The notes: generated by a model from the sequence alone, not told the origin. Positions 25,795-34,346 are shown, counted from the stretch's first letter. The stretch is 64,000 nucleotides of DNA from QHVT01 sp036389275 (GCA_036389275.1 DASVQE010000027.1:13743-77742), one strand, 5' to 3'. Numbers and translations: made by a program.

Positions 25795-26158
25795 CCAGCG
25801 TGGCGAGCGTCACCGCGACGACGGCCACGAACCAGACCACCCAGCCGATCTGCAGCGGCGTGACCAGGCTGGCCAGCGCGGCGAGCGGCGCCGGCAGCAC
25901 GAACCAGCGCAGGCCGCGCGACACGCGCCCATCCTGCAGCGCGATCGCGCCGGCGACCGTGGCCACGGTGGCGTAGATCGGCAGGAGGAAGAGGAGCTGG
26001 CCGCGCACGACGTAGCCGGCGATCGCGACCGCAGCTTCCCAGCCGCGCATCTTCGAGCCGCCGAAGCAGGTGCTGACCGGCAGCACGAGCACCGCCAGGA
26101 GCAGCACGCAGCCGCAGCCGCCGACAAAGCGGAAGCAGCCCTGCCCGTCGTCGCTCAT
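25778..26158 (-). CDS. Small integral membrane protein, unknown
   Basis: The 126-residue protein has about three or four hydrophobic helices (GGCGCVLLLAVLVLPVS, QLLFLLPIYATVATVAGAIAL, RWFVLPAPLAALASLVTPL, WVVWFVAVVAVTLATLV). Its N-terminus is short, with cysteines at FRFVGGCGCV. I do not recognise a family. It overlaps the ybeY stop by 4 nt (ATGA), making it the last gene of the phoH-ybeY operon, and overlaps the converging DUF4388 gene by 17 bp. Confidence 0.75.
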   Translation of the reverse strand: MSDDGQGCFRFVGGCGCVLLLAVLVLPVSTCFGGSKMRGWEAAVAIAGYVVRGQLLFLLPIYATVATVAGAIALQDGRVSRGLRWFVLPAPLAALASLVTPLQIGWVVWFVAVVAVTLATLVRPAR

Positions 26159-26607
26159 TCCAGCCCGACTAAACCGCGTACTTCGAGCTCGAGCGCGTTC
26201 ATCTCGCCGGCATCGGTCTCGTGGTCGTAGCCGAGTGCGTGCAGCAGGCCGTGCACGATGAGGTAGCGCACTTCCGTCGCCAGCGAGTGCTTCTCCTCCG
26301 CCGCCTGCCGGCGCGCCTGATCGACGGAGATGACGATGTCGCCGAGCGGACGGCCGGTTGCGGACGGCTCGTTGTACGAGTCGTCGGCAGGGAAGGTGAG
26401 GACGTCGGTGGTGCGGTTCTTCTTGCGGAACTTCCGGTTCAGCGCCGCCATGGCCTCGTCATCGATCAGGGCGATGCTCACCTCGGTGACCTCTTCCGGC
26501 AGGCGATCGATCTTCTCGAGCGCGAGCAGCGCCTTGCGCGCGAACGCCGCCATCTCGCGCCGCGTGAACCGCGGCACGGCTGCTCCCGTCACCTCGACGT
26601 TCGTCAC
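26155..26607 (-). CDS. ybeY: Endoribonuclease YbeY (16S rRNA maturation)
   Basis: The 150-residue protein has the signature zinc motif HGLLHALGYDHETD (HxxxHxxGxxH) and the preceding RTTDVLTFPADD and LGDIVISVDQA segments, all standard for YbeY. It trims the 16S rRNA 3' end and takes part in ribosome quality control. It follows phoH with an ATGA overlap, the conserved phoH-ybeY order found across bacteria. Length is typical. Confidence 0.96.
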   Translation of the reverse strand: MTNVEVTGAAVPRFTRREMAAFARKALLALEKIDRLPEEVTEVSIALIDDEAMAALNRKFRKKNRTTDVLTFPADDSYNEPSATGRPLGDIVISVDQARRQAAEEKHSLATEVRYLIVHGLLHALGYDHETDAGEMNALELEVRGLVGLE

Positions 26608-27614
26608 GAAGCAGACCTGTCGCTGGCCCTCTTGTTCTGCTCCGCGTCCTCGCGCTCCTTATCGTAGCGGTCGTACGCGTGGACGATCTTGCCGACCAGC
26701 GGATGGCGCACCACGTCGCGCTGGCTGAAGTCGAAGAAGCGCAGTCCTTCCACACCTTCCAGGATACGCCGCACTTCCCGAAGTCCGGACTTCTTTCCTT
26801 CCGGAAGATCGACCTGGGTGATGTCGCCCGTCACCACCGCCTTCGACCCGAAGCCGAGGCGCGTGAGGAACATCTTCATCTGCTCGGGCGTCGTGTTCTG
26901 CGCCTCGTCGAGGATGATGAACGAGTCGTTGAGCGTGCGGCCGCGCATGAAGGCCAGCGGCGCGATCTCGATGATCGACCGCTCCATCAGCTTCTCCACT
27001 TTCTCGAAGCCGATGATGTCGTAGAGCGAGTCGTAGAGCGGGCGCAGATACGGATTCACTTTCTCGGCGATGTCGCCCGGCAGGAAGCCGAGGCGCTCGC
27101 CCGCTTCCACCGCGGGCCGGCAGAGGATGATGCGCTTGATCGATTTGTCCTGCAGCGCCGCCGCGGCGGCGGCGACGGCGAGATACGTCTTGCCGGTGCC
27201 GGCCGGTCCGACGCCGAAGACGATGTCCTCGTCCTGGATGGCCTGCAGGTAGAGCTTCTGGGCCATGTTGCGCGGCGAGACGATGCGGCGGATCGACTGC
27301 TGCACGGCGTCGTCGGTGAAGAAGTCGACCAGGTTCGTCTCCGGTTTGTCGCGCACGACCCGCACGCCGGTGGCCACGTCCGATTTCTTCATCGGGTAGC
27401 CCTGCTCGACGAGCTGCTGCAGCTCGCCGATGAGCTTCTGCACCGGGGCGATGCTCTCCGAGGCGCCGGAGACGAAGAGCTCGTTGCCGCGCGAGGAGAT
27501 CTTCACCTTGAAGGCGTCCTCGATGGCCCGGAGGTTCTCGTCGTGATTGCCGAAAAGCGTGTGGGTCTGCTGTTCGTCGAGAGTCAGCTCAATGCTCGTC
27601 TTCTGGTCTGCCAT
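26604..27614 (-). CDS. PhoH-family ATPase (PhoH-like, KH plus P-loop)
   Basis: The 336-residue protein has an N-terminal KH-like RNA-binding region (about 10-75; LFGNHDENLRAIEDAFKVKI). The PhoH ATPase domain includes Walker A GPAGTGKTYLAVAAA, Walker B FIILDEAQNTTPEQMK and the sensor segment VVTGDITQVDLP. The family is linked to RNA metabolism and ribosome maturation together with YbeY, its neighbour here. The ATG lies 6 nt after the rsmD stop, so the operon continues from upstream. Confidence 0.95.
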   Translation of the reverse strand: MADQKTSIELTLDEQQTHTLFGNHDENLRAIEDAFKVKISSRGNELFVSGASESIAPVQKLIGELQQLVEQGYPMKKSDVATGVRVVRDKPETNLVDFFTDDAVQQSIRRIVSPRNMAQKLYLQAIQDEDIVFGVGPAGTGKTYLAVAAAAAALQDKSIKRIILCRPAVEAGERLGFLPGDIAEKVNPYLRPLYDSLYDIIGFEKVEKLMERSIIEIAPLAFMRGRTLNDSFIILDEAQNTTPEQMKMFLTRLGFGSKAVVTGDITQVDLPEGKKSGLREVRRILEGVEGLRFFDFSQRDVVRHPLVGKIVHAYDRYDKEREDAEQNKRASDRSAS

Positions 27615-27620
27615 GCAACC

Positions 27621-28166
27621 TCATGCAATGAAAAAACTGATCCATATCTCGCCGTAGTCGGCGCGTCGGTGAAACCTGAGGCGCCGGAGCTCGGCGGAAA
27701 ACGGCTCGCTGCGGCGGCGGTGCTCGATGGCCACGAGCGCGTCGGGCGCGAGCGCGGCCTCGCGATCGATCGCGGTCAGCAGCTCGTCGTAGCGTTCGTA
27801 GTCGTAGGGAGGATCTGCGTAGATGAGGTCGAAAACCTGACCGCCCAGACGCTTAATCCCGGCCAGCGCGTCGGCGGTGACCGCGCGTACGGCAACGCCG
27901 AATGCCGCCGCCGTGCGCGCGATGGCCGCCGTCTGCGCGCGTCCCGAGTCGACCGCCACCGCCTCGGACGCGCCGCGCGAGAGCGCCTCGAACGAGAAGA
28001 TCCCGCTGCCGGCGAAGAGGTCGAGAAAACGGGCGCCGTCGATGCGCGGACCGACGATGTTGAAGTACGCCTGCCGCGCGCGCTCAGAGGTCGGACGCAG
28101 CTCGCCCTTCGGCACCTCGACGCGCCGGCCGCGCAGCGCGCCGCCGGTGATGCGCAGCGTCGTCAC
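27621..28166 (-). CDS. rsmD: 16S rRNA (guanine966-N2)-methyltransferase RsmD
   Basis: The 181-residue class I SAM methyltransferase has the family N-terminus LRITGGALRGRRVEVP and RPTSERARQAYFNIV. Motif I is FLDLFAGSGIFSFEALSRGA and the catalytic motif is DLIYADPPYDYE, as in N2-guanine rRNA methyltransferases. It methylates G966 of 16S rRNA. A GTG start at 28166 overlapping the upstream stop (GTGA) matches the conserved N-terminus; longer in-frame versions only add the shadow of the preceding gene. Confidence 0.94.
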   Translation of the reverse strand: MTTLRITGGALRGRRVEVPKGELRPTSERARQAYFNIVGPRIDGARFLDLFAGSGIFSFEALSRGASEAVAVDSGRAQTAAIARTAAAFGVAVRAVTADALAGIKRLGGQVFDLIYADPPYDYERYDELLTAIDREAALAPDALVAIEHRRRSEPFSAELRRLRFHRRADYGEIWISFFIA

Positions 28167-28933
28167 TCCTGCGCAGCCGCTCCGACAAAGTACAAATGCA
28201 AGTCTTTCTTCGCCACGTAGATTCGGGTCGGCGCGGAGAGACACTCGAGCTCGACCACGCCGTTGGCCGGGATGATCCGCACGACCTTGTAGATCTTCTG
28301 ATCGTCGGCCACGAGCTTGTCACCCTCTTTCGGCTCGTATCCGGCCACGCTGCTGGTGACGTCGCGATCCTCGGAGACGGCGCGCAGCAGATCGCGCAGC
28401 GGCGCGAGCTGGTCGTTGAGCGACTTCGGCGGCACCGCGCCGGGATGGAAGACGCGCTCGACGTACGCGCCGCGATCGTCGTACACGCGCAGCACCGAGC
28501 GCCGCTCCGGCAGCGGCGTGGTCAGCGCCCACGGCTCGATGGCGCGCAGCTTCTCCGGACTGACCGCCTGCAGGTAAGTCTTCAACGCGTCGGAGGGAAG
28601 GATCATCTTCTTCCTTATCGTCGCCGCGCCGGTCATGTTCACGACCACCAGGCCGCCTTCGAAGATCGAGACGCGCTGCTCGATGCCGCCTTCGCGCGTC
28701 GAGTAGTCGACGAGCGGCCGCGGGAGATGTCCGTCGACGAGCTGCGAGCCGAGCGCCTGCTTCGCGCCGGCGAGGTCGGGCAGGTCGTATCTTTTCAGCG
28801 CGCGCCGCTGCGACTCGGGCAGCGGCGTGGCGATCGCGCCGCCCGCCGGCGCCGGCGCCACTTGCGTGATGTCGTGCTGCGCGAACGCGCTCAGCGCGAC
28901 GAACGGCACGAAGGCCGCGGCAGCGATCCGCAT
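28163..28933 (-). CDS. Exported protein of unknown function
   Basis: The 256-residue protein has a signal peptide (RIAAAAFVPFVALSAFAQ). The mature part is mixed and unrecognised, with a C-terminal segment (GYEPKEGDKLVADDQKIYKV, then VELECLSAPTRIYVAKKDL) that looks like a small beta-barrel or SH3-like fold. Its start is fixed by the signal sequence and by a TATGAT box 6 nt upstream, so it may head the rsmD-phoH-ybeY transcript. The GTGA overlap with rsmD supports co-transcription. The 53-bp gap to the cca stop holds three near-copies of gctctcaccgg. Confidence 0.75.
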   Translation of the reverse strand: MRIAAAAFVPFVALSAFAQHDITQVAPAPAGGAIATPLPESQRRALKRYDLPDLAGAKQALGSQLVDGHLPRPLVDYSTREGGIEQRVSIFEGGLVVVNMTGAATIRKKMILPSDALKTYLQAVSPEKLRAIEPWALTTPLPERRSVLRVYDDRGAYVERVFHPGAVPPKSLNDQLAPLRDLLRAVSEDRDVTSSVAGYEPKEGDKLVADDQKIYKVVRIIPANGVVELECLSAPTRIYVAKKDLHLYFVGAAAQE

Positions 28934-28939
28934 GCGGCG

Positions 28940-28945
28940 ATCATA
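28940..28945 (-). promoter_or_regulatory. Candidate -10 box (TATGAT) for the rsmD-phoH-ybeY transcript
   Basis: TATGAT on the minus strand, 6 nt before the ATG at 28933. Confidence 0.45.
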
Positions 28946-28986
28946 CGCTCTCACCGGCGCGCTTGCCGGTGCTCTCACCGGTGCTC

Positions 28987-30207
28987 TCACCGCGCGTCTT
29001 CGAGCAGCCGCCGGGCGATCTTCTTTGCGTACGAGCGCGCTTCCTCCGGCGCGATCTCGCCGTTCCAGACCGCCTCGCGCGTCCGCTCGAGCGCCTGGGC
29101 CACGTGCGGTCCGCCCGGCACTTCGAGATCGTTCCCGCGCAGCGGCAGCTTGAACTTTTCGAACTCGCGGAAGCGGCGGATGTGCGCGAGCTCCTCGGGA
29201 CGCTCGGCCGCGATCGCCGCCAGGGTCTCGTTCGCGACGTCGCGGTAGATGGCGAAGCGCTGCACGTCGTTCGTCGACGCGGCCAGCGACTCGATCAGGC
29301 GCGGCAGCTCGTTGGCCAGCTCGATGACGATGCGCGCGCGCTTCTGCGAGAAGCCGGAGCCTTCGAAGTCGACCGGCGAGGCATCGCCGCGCAGCAGCGC
29401 GCCGGTGAAGAGGACGTAGCGGTCGAGCTCCGGCTGCGAGGCCAGTTGCGCGTGCAACTGCTCGAGATGCGCGCGCAGCTCGCGGTTCTGCCGCCGTCCG
29501 AACAGCGCGTCGAACGCGCCGTAGTCGCTCAGCGCGGCCAGCACCGCCGGCGCGTCCTGCTCGTCCATCGCCAGGAACAGCTCGCGCCAGACGCGCTCCT
29601 TCGACACGAGCGTGAACGCTCCATTGCCGACGGCCTCGCGCAGCAGCTCCTCGGTGTGCGGCTCGAGCGCGAAGCCGAGGCGCGTGGCCAGGCGGATGGC
29701 GCGAAAGACGCGCGTCGGATCGTCGACGAAGCTCTTGTCGTGCAGCACCCGCACGAGCCGCGCGTCGAGATCGAGCGCGCCGCCGGTCGGGTCGTGCATC
29801 TTCCCGTCGATCAGGTCGAGGGCGATGGAGTTGATCGAGAAATCGCGGCGCAGCAGATCGTCCTTCAGACGTCCGGCCGTCACCGCCGGCAACGCGCCGG
29901 GGCGGCGATAGCGCTCCTTGCGCGCCGTGGCGATGTCGATCTCCGGAAACTCCTCCGCCGTCACTTTGTAGGTGAGGAACTGCGGGAACGAGCGCACCCG
30001 CCCGTTGATCCGTTTGGCCAGCGCGCGCGCGAGCGTCGAGCTGCCTTGCTCGAGCGTGAGGTCGAGATCGATCGAGTGGCGCCCGAGGAGCAGGTCGCGC
30101 ACCGGACCTCCGACCAGGAACGGGTGACACTCCTTCTCCGTCGCCACCTCACGGATGATGTCGAGTGCGCGCCGCTGGGGATTCGGGAGCTCGAGGAGAA
30201 GATTCAT
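28987..30207 (-). CDS. cca: CCA tRNA nucleotidyltransferase / poly(A) polymerase family protein
   Basis: The 406-residue class II nucleotidyltransferase has the active-site loop HPFLVGGPVRDLLLGR followed by the metal pair in SIDLDLTL, then RRDFSINSIALDL and DPTRVFRAIRLATRLGF, all standard for CCA-adding enzymes. No HD domain follows; the C-terminal half is helical. It adds or repairs CCA at tRNA 3' ends. Poly(A) polymerase or a split CC/A-adding enzyme cannot be told apart by eye. The ATG overlaps the upstream glycosyltransferase-like gene by 4 nt. Confidence 0.9.
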   Translation of the reverse strand: MNLLLELPNPQRRALDIIREVATEKECHPFLVGGPVRDLLLGRHSIDLDLTLEQGSSTLARALAKRINGRVRSFPQFLTYKVTAEEFPEIDIATARKERYRRPGALPAVTAGRLKDDLLRRDFSINSIALDLIDGKMHDPTGGALDLDARLVRVLHDKSFVDDPTRVFRAIRLATRLGFALEPHTEELLREAVGNGAFTLVSKERVWRELFLAMDEQDAPAVLAALSDYGAFDALFGRRQNRELRAHLEQLHAQLASQPELDRYVLFTGALLRGDASPVDFEGSGFSQKRARIVIELANELPRLIESLAASTNDVQRFAIYRDVANETLAAIAAERPEELAHIRRFREFEKFKLPLRGNDLEVPGGPHVAQALERTREAVWNGEIAPEEARSYAKKIARRLLEDAR

Positions 30208-31007
30208 GTTGAGCGGATCACGGACTCGTACAACTGCACGAGGATGCGCAGGCGTTGCCGCGTCCGGAACTTCGACGCCGTCTGCCGCGCTGCCTCCAGT
30301 CTGCTCTGCGCCACCTCAGGCTTGAACAGGGCGCCAAGTATCGCATGAGTCATTTCGTTCGGGTCGTTCGGCGGCACCAGCAGCCCGGTGCGCCCTTGCT
30401 CCAGACGCAAAAGATTGATCCGCGTTTTTGCGCCGCACGCAAGTGTCCCGGAGGCGACCGCTTCGGCCACGAAGCCGTCGAAGTCGTGCTCGTCGACGGC
30501 CGGGTCGACCCACAGATCCATACTGCGTAGATCGGCGGGTGAAGGGACGTGGTCGAACAGCGTCCAGGTGATGTCGCCGCGGAAGCGGTGGATGCGGGCC
30601 ACGGTCTGCTCGACGAGGTTGTGCAGGCGCGGACGGGCGAAGCTGCCGATCCGTTTGACGTCATCGGCGGGCTCGCGATTGCTTCGGTCGCCGAAGTAAT
30701 GCGCCTCCACCGCTTCCGGCAGCGGCTCGCGCTCGTCGATCGGCGAGACGATGCGCGACGGGGCGACCACGCGGCGCCAGCGCGAGCGCTGTACGTCCGC
30801 GCTGGAAATGTACGGGATGGGGAAGCGCACAAACGATGCGCGTGGCAGTTCGGCCGAGGCGTAGACGTGAGCGACGTCGCCGCGCGCTTCCTCGGGCGAT
30901 GTGACGGAGACCTCATGCCCGGCGGCGGAAAGCGCCGCAAAATCGACGCGCTGGCACTTTCGTTCGTATTCGGAGGCCGAGGGAAGGAGGATCTGGGCGA
31001 TTCGCAA
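30204..31007 (-). CDS. Glycosyltransferase-like protein (GT4-type C-terminal part)
   Basis: The 267-residue protein starts with RIAQILLPSASEYERKCQR and has a Rossmann-like N-terminal half. The C-terminal half carries FDGFVAEAVASGTLACGA and GRTGLLVPPNDPNEMTHAI, the acceptor-end signature of GT-B (GT4) glycosyltransferases. At this length it is shorter than usual GT4 enzymes (about 350-400 aa), so it may be a reduced or non-catalytic relative. The start is TTG because an in-frame TAG lies 6 nt upstream. Only 22 bp separate it from the divergent GGDEF gene. It is coupled to cca by an ATGA overlap. Confidence 0.75.
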   Translation of the reverse strand: MRIAQILLPSASEYERKCQRVDFAALSAAGHEVSVTSPEEARGDVAHVYASAELPRASFVRFPIPYISSADVQRSRWRRVVAPSRIVSPIDEREPLPEAVEAHYFGDRSNREPADDVKRIGSFARPRLHNLVEQTVARIHRFRGDITWTLFDHVPSPADLRSMDLWVDPAVDEHDFDGFVAEAVASGTLACGAKTRINLLRLEQGRTGLLVPPNDPNEMTHAILGALFKPEVAQSRLEAARQTASKFRTRQRLRILVQLYESVIRST

Positions 31008-31011
31008 CTGC

Positions 31012-31017
31012 TACCAT
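31012..31017 (+). promoter_or_regulatory. Candidate -10 box (TACCAT) for the GAF-GGDEF gene
   Basis: TACCAT, 12 nt before the ATG at 31030. The same bases on the other strand (CATGGT, 5 nt before the TTG) could serve the divergent gene. Confidence 0.35.
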
Positions 31018-31029
31018 GATCCCACGTCC

Positions 31030-32331
31030 ATGCGTTCGCAGCCTGCGGCCGGCCTCTGGAGCGATCGCGCTGAGCTCGCGGCGCAGCTCGCCGCGGCCTG
31101 TCCCGACTGGAGCGTCGTCTCCGGCGGCGACGAGCGCGAGTCGTGCCGCGTGGCCATCGTCGACGCCGGTTCCGAGCGGCCGTCCGGCAAGAGCATCGTG
31201 CGGGTGATGCTCTTCGAAGGCGAGCCGCCGCCGCGCCGCCACGGCGATCTGATCGTGCGCCGCGACGAGTTTCTCGCCCATCCGTCCGACTTCCTCGGCC
31301 TCGCCGCCGATCTCGCCGACGCCGTGCAGCATGCCGCACGTCTCGAGCAGGAGACGGCGTATCTCAAGCAGATCCACGAGCTGATGACGATGGTCGAGGC
31401 GAGCGCCGTCTCCGAGCGGATCACGCACACCGTCCTCGAGCTCCTCGGCCTCGAGTTCGGAACGCTCTTCCTCCACGACCCGCGCCTCGAGCGCTACGTC
31501 GTCAGCTACAGCAACGACCCGCACTATCGCGAGACCGGCGAGTTCCTTCCAGGCGTACGTCCGGATGTCCTGCAACAGGCGCTCTCCTCGGCGCAGCTCT
31601 TCGCCGTCTCGCGCGACGGCAGCGGCGACGGGATGATGGTGATGCCGCTGCAGGTGCGCGAGGATCTGATCGGCGTGATCCGCGTGCCGCTGGCCGCGCG
31701 CGATACGCTCGACGAGACCTCGACTTCGCGCGTGACCGACTACCTGACCGCAGTCGCGCAGGTGCTGAGCAACATCTATCAGCTCACCCGCAGCCGCGAT
31801 CTGGCCATGCGCGACGATCTCACCAAGGCCTTCAACCGCCGCTTCTTCGAGACCTATCTCGATGAGGAGATCGAGCGCTCGCGCCGCTACGGCACGCTCT
31901 TCAGCATCATCTTTCTCGATCTCGATGATTTGAAGATGGTGAACAACTTCTACGGTCACCTGGCCGGCTCGCGCACGCTGCAGGAGGTGGCCAAGCGGAT
32001 CCTCGCGGCGGTGCGCGGCATCGACAAGGTGGTCCGCTTCGGCGGCGACGAGTTCTGCATCATCCTGCCGCAGACCGATCCGGAGCAGGCGGTGGCGGTG
32101 GCGCAGCGCGTGGCGCGTTCCATCGCCGGCTCGCCGCTGCGCATCGACGCCGACGTCGAGGTGAGCATCACCGCCAGCTTCGGCATCGCCAGCTATCCGA
32201 CGCACGCGATGTCGAAAGAGGATCTGATCCGCCAGGCCGACGCGGCGATGTATCGGGTGAAGTCGACCACGAAGAATGCGGTGGGCATCGCCGACAGCGC
32301 CGCCGCGAATCCGACGCGGCCGCTCGGCTAG
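31030..32331 (+). CDS. GAF-domain diguanylate cyclase
   Basis: The 433-residue cytoplasmic protein has an N-terminal region (1-105) without a clear domain. A GAF domain follows (about 115-250; VSERITHTVLELLGLEFGTLFLHD, in parts), then a GGDEF domain (about 260-420) with RDDLTKAFNRRFFETYL, FSIIFLDLDDLKMVNNFYGH and the intact active site VRFGGDEFCI. It should make cyclic-di-GMP in response to a ligand or redox cue sensed by GAF. I see no RxxD inhibitory site in the expected position. The ATG at 31030 was chosen; longer frames overlap the divergent gene. Confidence 0.9.
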   Translation: MRSQPAAGLWSDRAELAAQLAAACPDWSVVSGGDERESCRVAIVDAGSERPSGKSIVRVMLFEGEPPPRRHGDLIVRRDEFLAHPSDFLGLAADLADAVQHAARLEQETAYLKQIHELMTMVEASAVSERITHTVLELLGLEFGTLFLHDPRLERYVVSYSNDPHYRETGEFLPGVRPDVLQQALSSAQLFAVSRDGSGDGMMVMPLQVREDLIGVIRVPLAARDTLDETSTSRVTDYLTAVAQVLSNIYQLTRSRDLAMRDDLTKAFNRRFFETYLDEEIERSRRYGTLFSIIFLDLDDLKMVNNFYGHLAGSRTLQEVAKRILAAVRGIDKVVRFGGDEFCIILPQTDPEQAVAVAQRVARSIAGSPLRIDADVEVSITASFGIASYPTHAMSKEDLIRQADAAMYRVKSTTKNAVGIADSAAANPTRPLG

Positions 32332-32396
32332 TTTGTCGGATCAACCGGACAATCTGGCAGGCGCGTTGCTGACTCCGCCATGCGGCGAGGTCAACT

Positions 32397-33056
32397 ATGT
32401 GGCGGAACAACAGCCTGTCGATCGTCCTCCTGATCCTCTTCTGCCTCTGCACGTTCGGTCACGCGTGGACCGGGTGGAAGACGTACAACGACGAGCAGGA
32501 GGAGCACGGCCGTCCGCAAGTCGGGTTCGGCGCGTTTCTCGGCACGAGTGAATTCGGCGAGACCATCTTCGAGAACTGGGAGAGCGAGTTCCTGCAGATG
32601 GGCTTCTACATCGTGCTGACGGTCTTCCTCTATCAGCGCGGCTCGTCGGAATCGAAGAAGCACGACGGCACGGATGAAGTCGAGGAACTGCCCGAGGCGC
32701 ATCGCGACGATCCCAACGCCCCCGGCCCGGTGCGCAAAGGCGGCTGGCGTCTGAAGCTCTACAAGAATTCGCTCAGCATCGCTTTCTTCACTCTCTTCTT
32801 CCTCTCCTTCCTCGGCCACGCCGCCGCCGGCGCCGCAAAGTTCTCGGAGGAAGAAGCGCTGCACGGCCGCCCGCGCCACGTGACGACGTTCGAGTACATG
32901 ACCGAGTCGCAGTTCTGGTACGAGTCCTTCCAGAACTGGCAAAGCGAGTTCCTCGCCGTGCTCGCCATCGTCGTCCTCTCGATCTGGCTCCGCCAGTGGG
33001 GCTCGCCGGAATCAAAACCAGTGCACGCGTCGCACGACGAAACCGGCGGCGGTTAA
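32397..33056 (+). CDS. DUF6766 membrane protein with internal duplication
   Basis: The 219-residue protein has four TM helices in two similar halves. Residues 4-85 (NNSLSIVLLILFCLCTFGHA, EEHGRPQ, WESEFLQMGFYIVLTVFLYQ, RGSSESK) repeat at about 124-208 (KNSLSIAFFTLFFLSFLGHA, ALHGRPR, WQSEFLAVLAIVVLSIWLRQ, WGSPESK). The shared pattern of TM, a polar loop with HGRP, and an ESEF-TM segment marks the DUF6766 family, whose function is unknown. It is followed immediately by palindrome copy 2. The 65-bp gap upstream holds only a weak, bulged hairpin near 32333-32352. Confidence 0.85.
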   Translation: MWRNNSLSIVLLILFCLCTFGHAWTGWKTYNDEQEEHGRPQVGFGAFLGTSEFGETIFENWESEFLQMGFYIVLTVFLYQRGSSESKKHDGTDEVEELPEAHRDDPNAPGPVRKGGWRLKLYKNSLSIAFFTLFFLSFLGHAAAGAAKFSEEEALHGRPRHVTTFEYMTESQFWYESFQNWQSEFLAVLAIVVLSIWLRQWGSPESKPVHASHDETGGG

Positions 33057-33225
33057 CGACGACCGGAGGCCTCCGGCGGCCGGGGCCACGGGCCCCGGAC
33101 CCCGTCCGGTTGGCCTAGCCTCCGCGACACTGCCTTCAATCTCACGACACGGTGTCGCGGAGGCTAGGCCAACCAATGGGGTCTGGGGCCTGTGGCCCCA
33201 GCCGCCGGAGGCCCCCGGTCGTCGC
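33057..33225 (-). repeat. Long palindromic element, copy 2 (inverted orientation)
   Basis: Arms 33057-33130 and 33152-33225 pair almost fully around a 21-nt apex. The apex (tgccttcaatctcacgacacg) is the reverse complement of the apex in copies 1 and 3, so this copy is in the opposite orientation. Unlike the other copies, the stem does not extend into flanking sequence. It starts at the stop codon of the DUF6766 gene and ends just before the -10 box of the next gene. Confidence 0.9.
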
Positions 33226-33226
33226 A

Positions 33227-33232
33227 TAGAAT
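33227..33232 (+). promoter_or_regulatory. Candidate -10 box (TAGAAT)
   Basis: TAGAAT, 7 nt before the ATG at 33240, beginning 2 bp beyond palindrome copy 2. The same hexamer follows copy 3. Confidence 0.45.
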
Positions 33233-33239
33233 CCACCCG

Positions 33240-34346
33240 ATGGACGATCTTTCCATCCAGGGCGCGCTCGCCGAGACCACCGTGCCGGATCTGATCCGGT
33301 CGATCGTGCGGAGCAGTGAGACGGCGGTGTTGACGCTCGATGCGATCGGGCGGAGCGACACGATCTATTTCTACGAAGGCCGCATCGTCAACGCCGTCAG
33401 CACCGATCCTGACATGGGCCTCGCCGAGACGCTGCTCCGTTCGGGAGAGTTGAACATCCAGCAGTACAACCATGCCCTCGAACGCCTCGTGGTCGCGCGG
33501 CGCATCGGCGGTCTGTTGTGCGAGCTTGGGTATCTGAAGCCGGAGGATCTGACGCGCGCGGTGGAGCGGCAGGCGAGTGCGATCGTATTGAATGCGATGG
33601 CGTATCGCACCGGCAGCTACACCATCGTCTTCAGCGCGGAGTTCCCCGAGGGCATCATCACGTTGCCGATGCCCACCGAGCGTTTGATCCTCGACGGCGT
33701 GCGGCGCATCGAATACTGGTCGCTGATCACGCGCGGCGTCGGGCGGCTCGACCGCATGCTCGAGGCGGTGCCGGGTGCCGACACGCGCGCGTTCCAGCTC
33801 GAGCTCACCGACGATGAGAGCCACGTGCTCTCGCTGCTGGCCGAGGACGCGCAGTCGATCGAGCAGCTCTGCGCGCGCAGCTACCTCTCCGATTTCCAGA
33901 GCCTGCGCACCGTCTGGGGATTGCTCGCGGTCAACCTGATCCAGGACGCGGAGCGCGTCGAGCAGGACGAGCGGCGCGCGGCGGAGCTGAGCGAGTACGA
34001 GCTCGAAGGGCTGGTCGAGCGCTACAACGGCGTCTTCCAGAAAGTCTTCGCGCGCGTCTTCCAGAAAATCGGCGATCACGTCTACGACTTCATGGACCGC
34101 GTGGTGCTGCACCTCTCGCCGGAGACGATGCCGTACCTCTCCGGCATGAGCTTCGTGAATGAAGGGCGCATCGACTTCGATCAACTGCTCAACAACCTCT
34201 ACGCCTCCGGCTCGAGCGATCACTCGGCGGTCGTGCACAGCGTGCTGAACGAGCTGCTGTACGGCTGGATCTACGAAGTGCGCGCGGAGTTCGGGACGGG
34301 AGAGGAAGCCGAGGTGACGAGGCTCGCCGCGGCGCTTCGCGCGTGA
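33240..34346 (+). CDS. DUF4388 protein, second of two
   Basis: The 368-residue paralogue of the protein at 24634-25794 starts DLSIQGALAETTVPDLIRSI and has TIYFYEGRIVNAVSTDPDMG, then LLCELGYLKPEDLTRAVERQ, the DUF4388 pattern. A helical, winged-helix-like middle (about 190-255) and a C-terminal all-helical domain follow, different from the TPR-like end of the first copy. The ATG at 33240 is used; the 16 in-frame residues before it (starting MAPAAGGP) come from the palindrome and are not credible protein. It overlaps the GNAT gene by 4 nt. Confidence 0.87.
   Translation: MDDLSIQGALAETTVPDLIRSIVRSSETAVLTLDAIGRSDTIYFYEGRIVNAVSTDPDMGLAETLLRSGELNIQQYNHALERLVVARRIGGLLCELGYLKPEDLTRAVERQASAIVLNAMAYRTGSYTIVFSAEFPEGIITLPMPTERLILDGVRRIEYWSLITRGVGRLDRMLEAVPGADTRAFQLELTDDESHVLSLLAEDAQSIEQLCARSYLSDFQSLRTVWGLLAVNLIQDAERVEQDERRAAELSEYELEGLVERYNGVFQKVFARVFQKIGDHVYDFMDRVVLHLSPETMPYLSGMSFVNEGRIDFDQLLNNLYASGSSDHSAVVHSVLNELLYGWIYEVRAEFGTGEEAEVTRLAAALRA

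Noticed and set aside
28950..28990. Three near-copies of gctctcaccgg between cca and the exported protein gene
   Set aside because: They may be a small tandem repeat or an operator. They are too short and imperfect to interpret and overlap the cca stop.
32333..32352. Hairpin after the GAF-GGDEF gene as a terminator
   Set aside because: The stem is only 7 bp with a bulge and has no T-tract. Evidence is too weak to call a terminator.
33012..34238. Minus-strand frame containing peptides such as LVGLASAT and EARPT, repeated near 56700-57000
   Set aside because: These peptides are translations of the palindromic elements and the antisense of the DUF4388 gene. The same peptide appears wherever the element lies.
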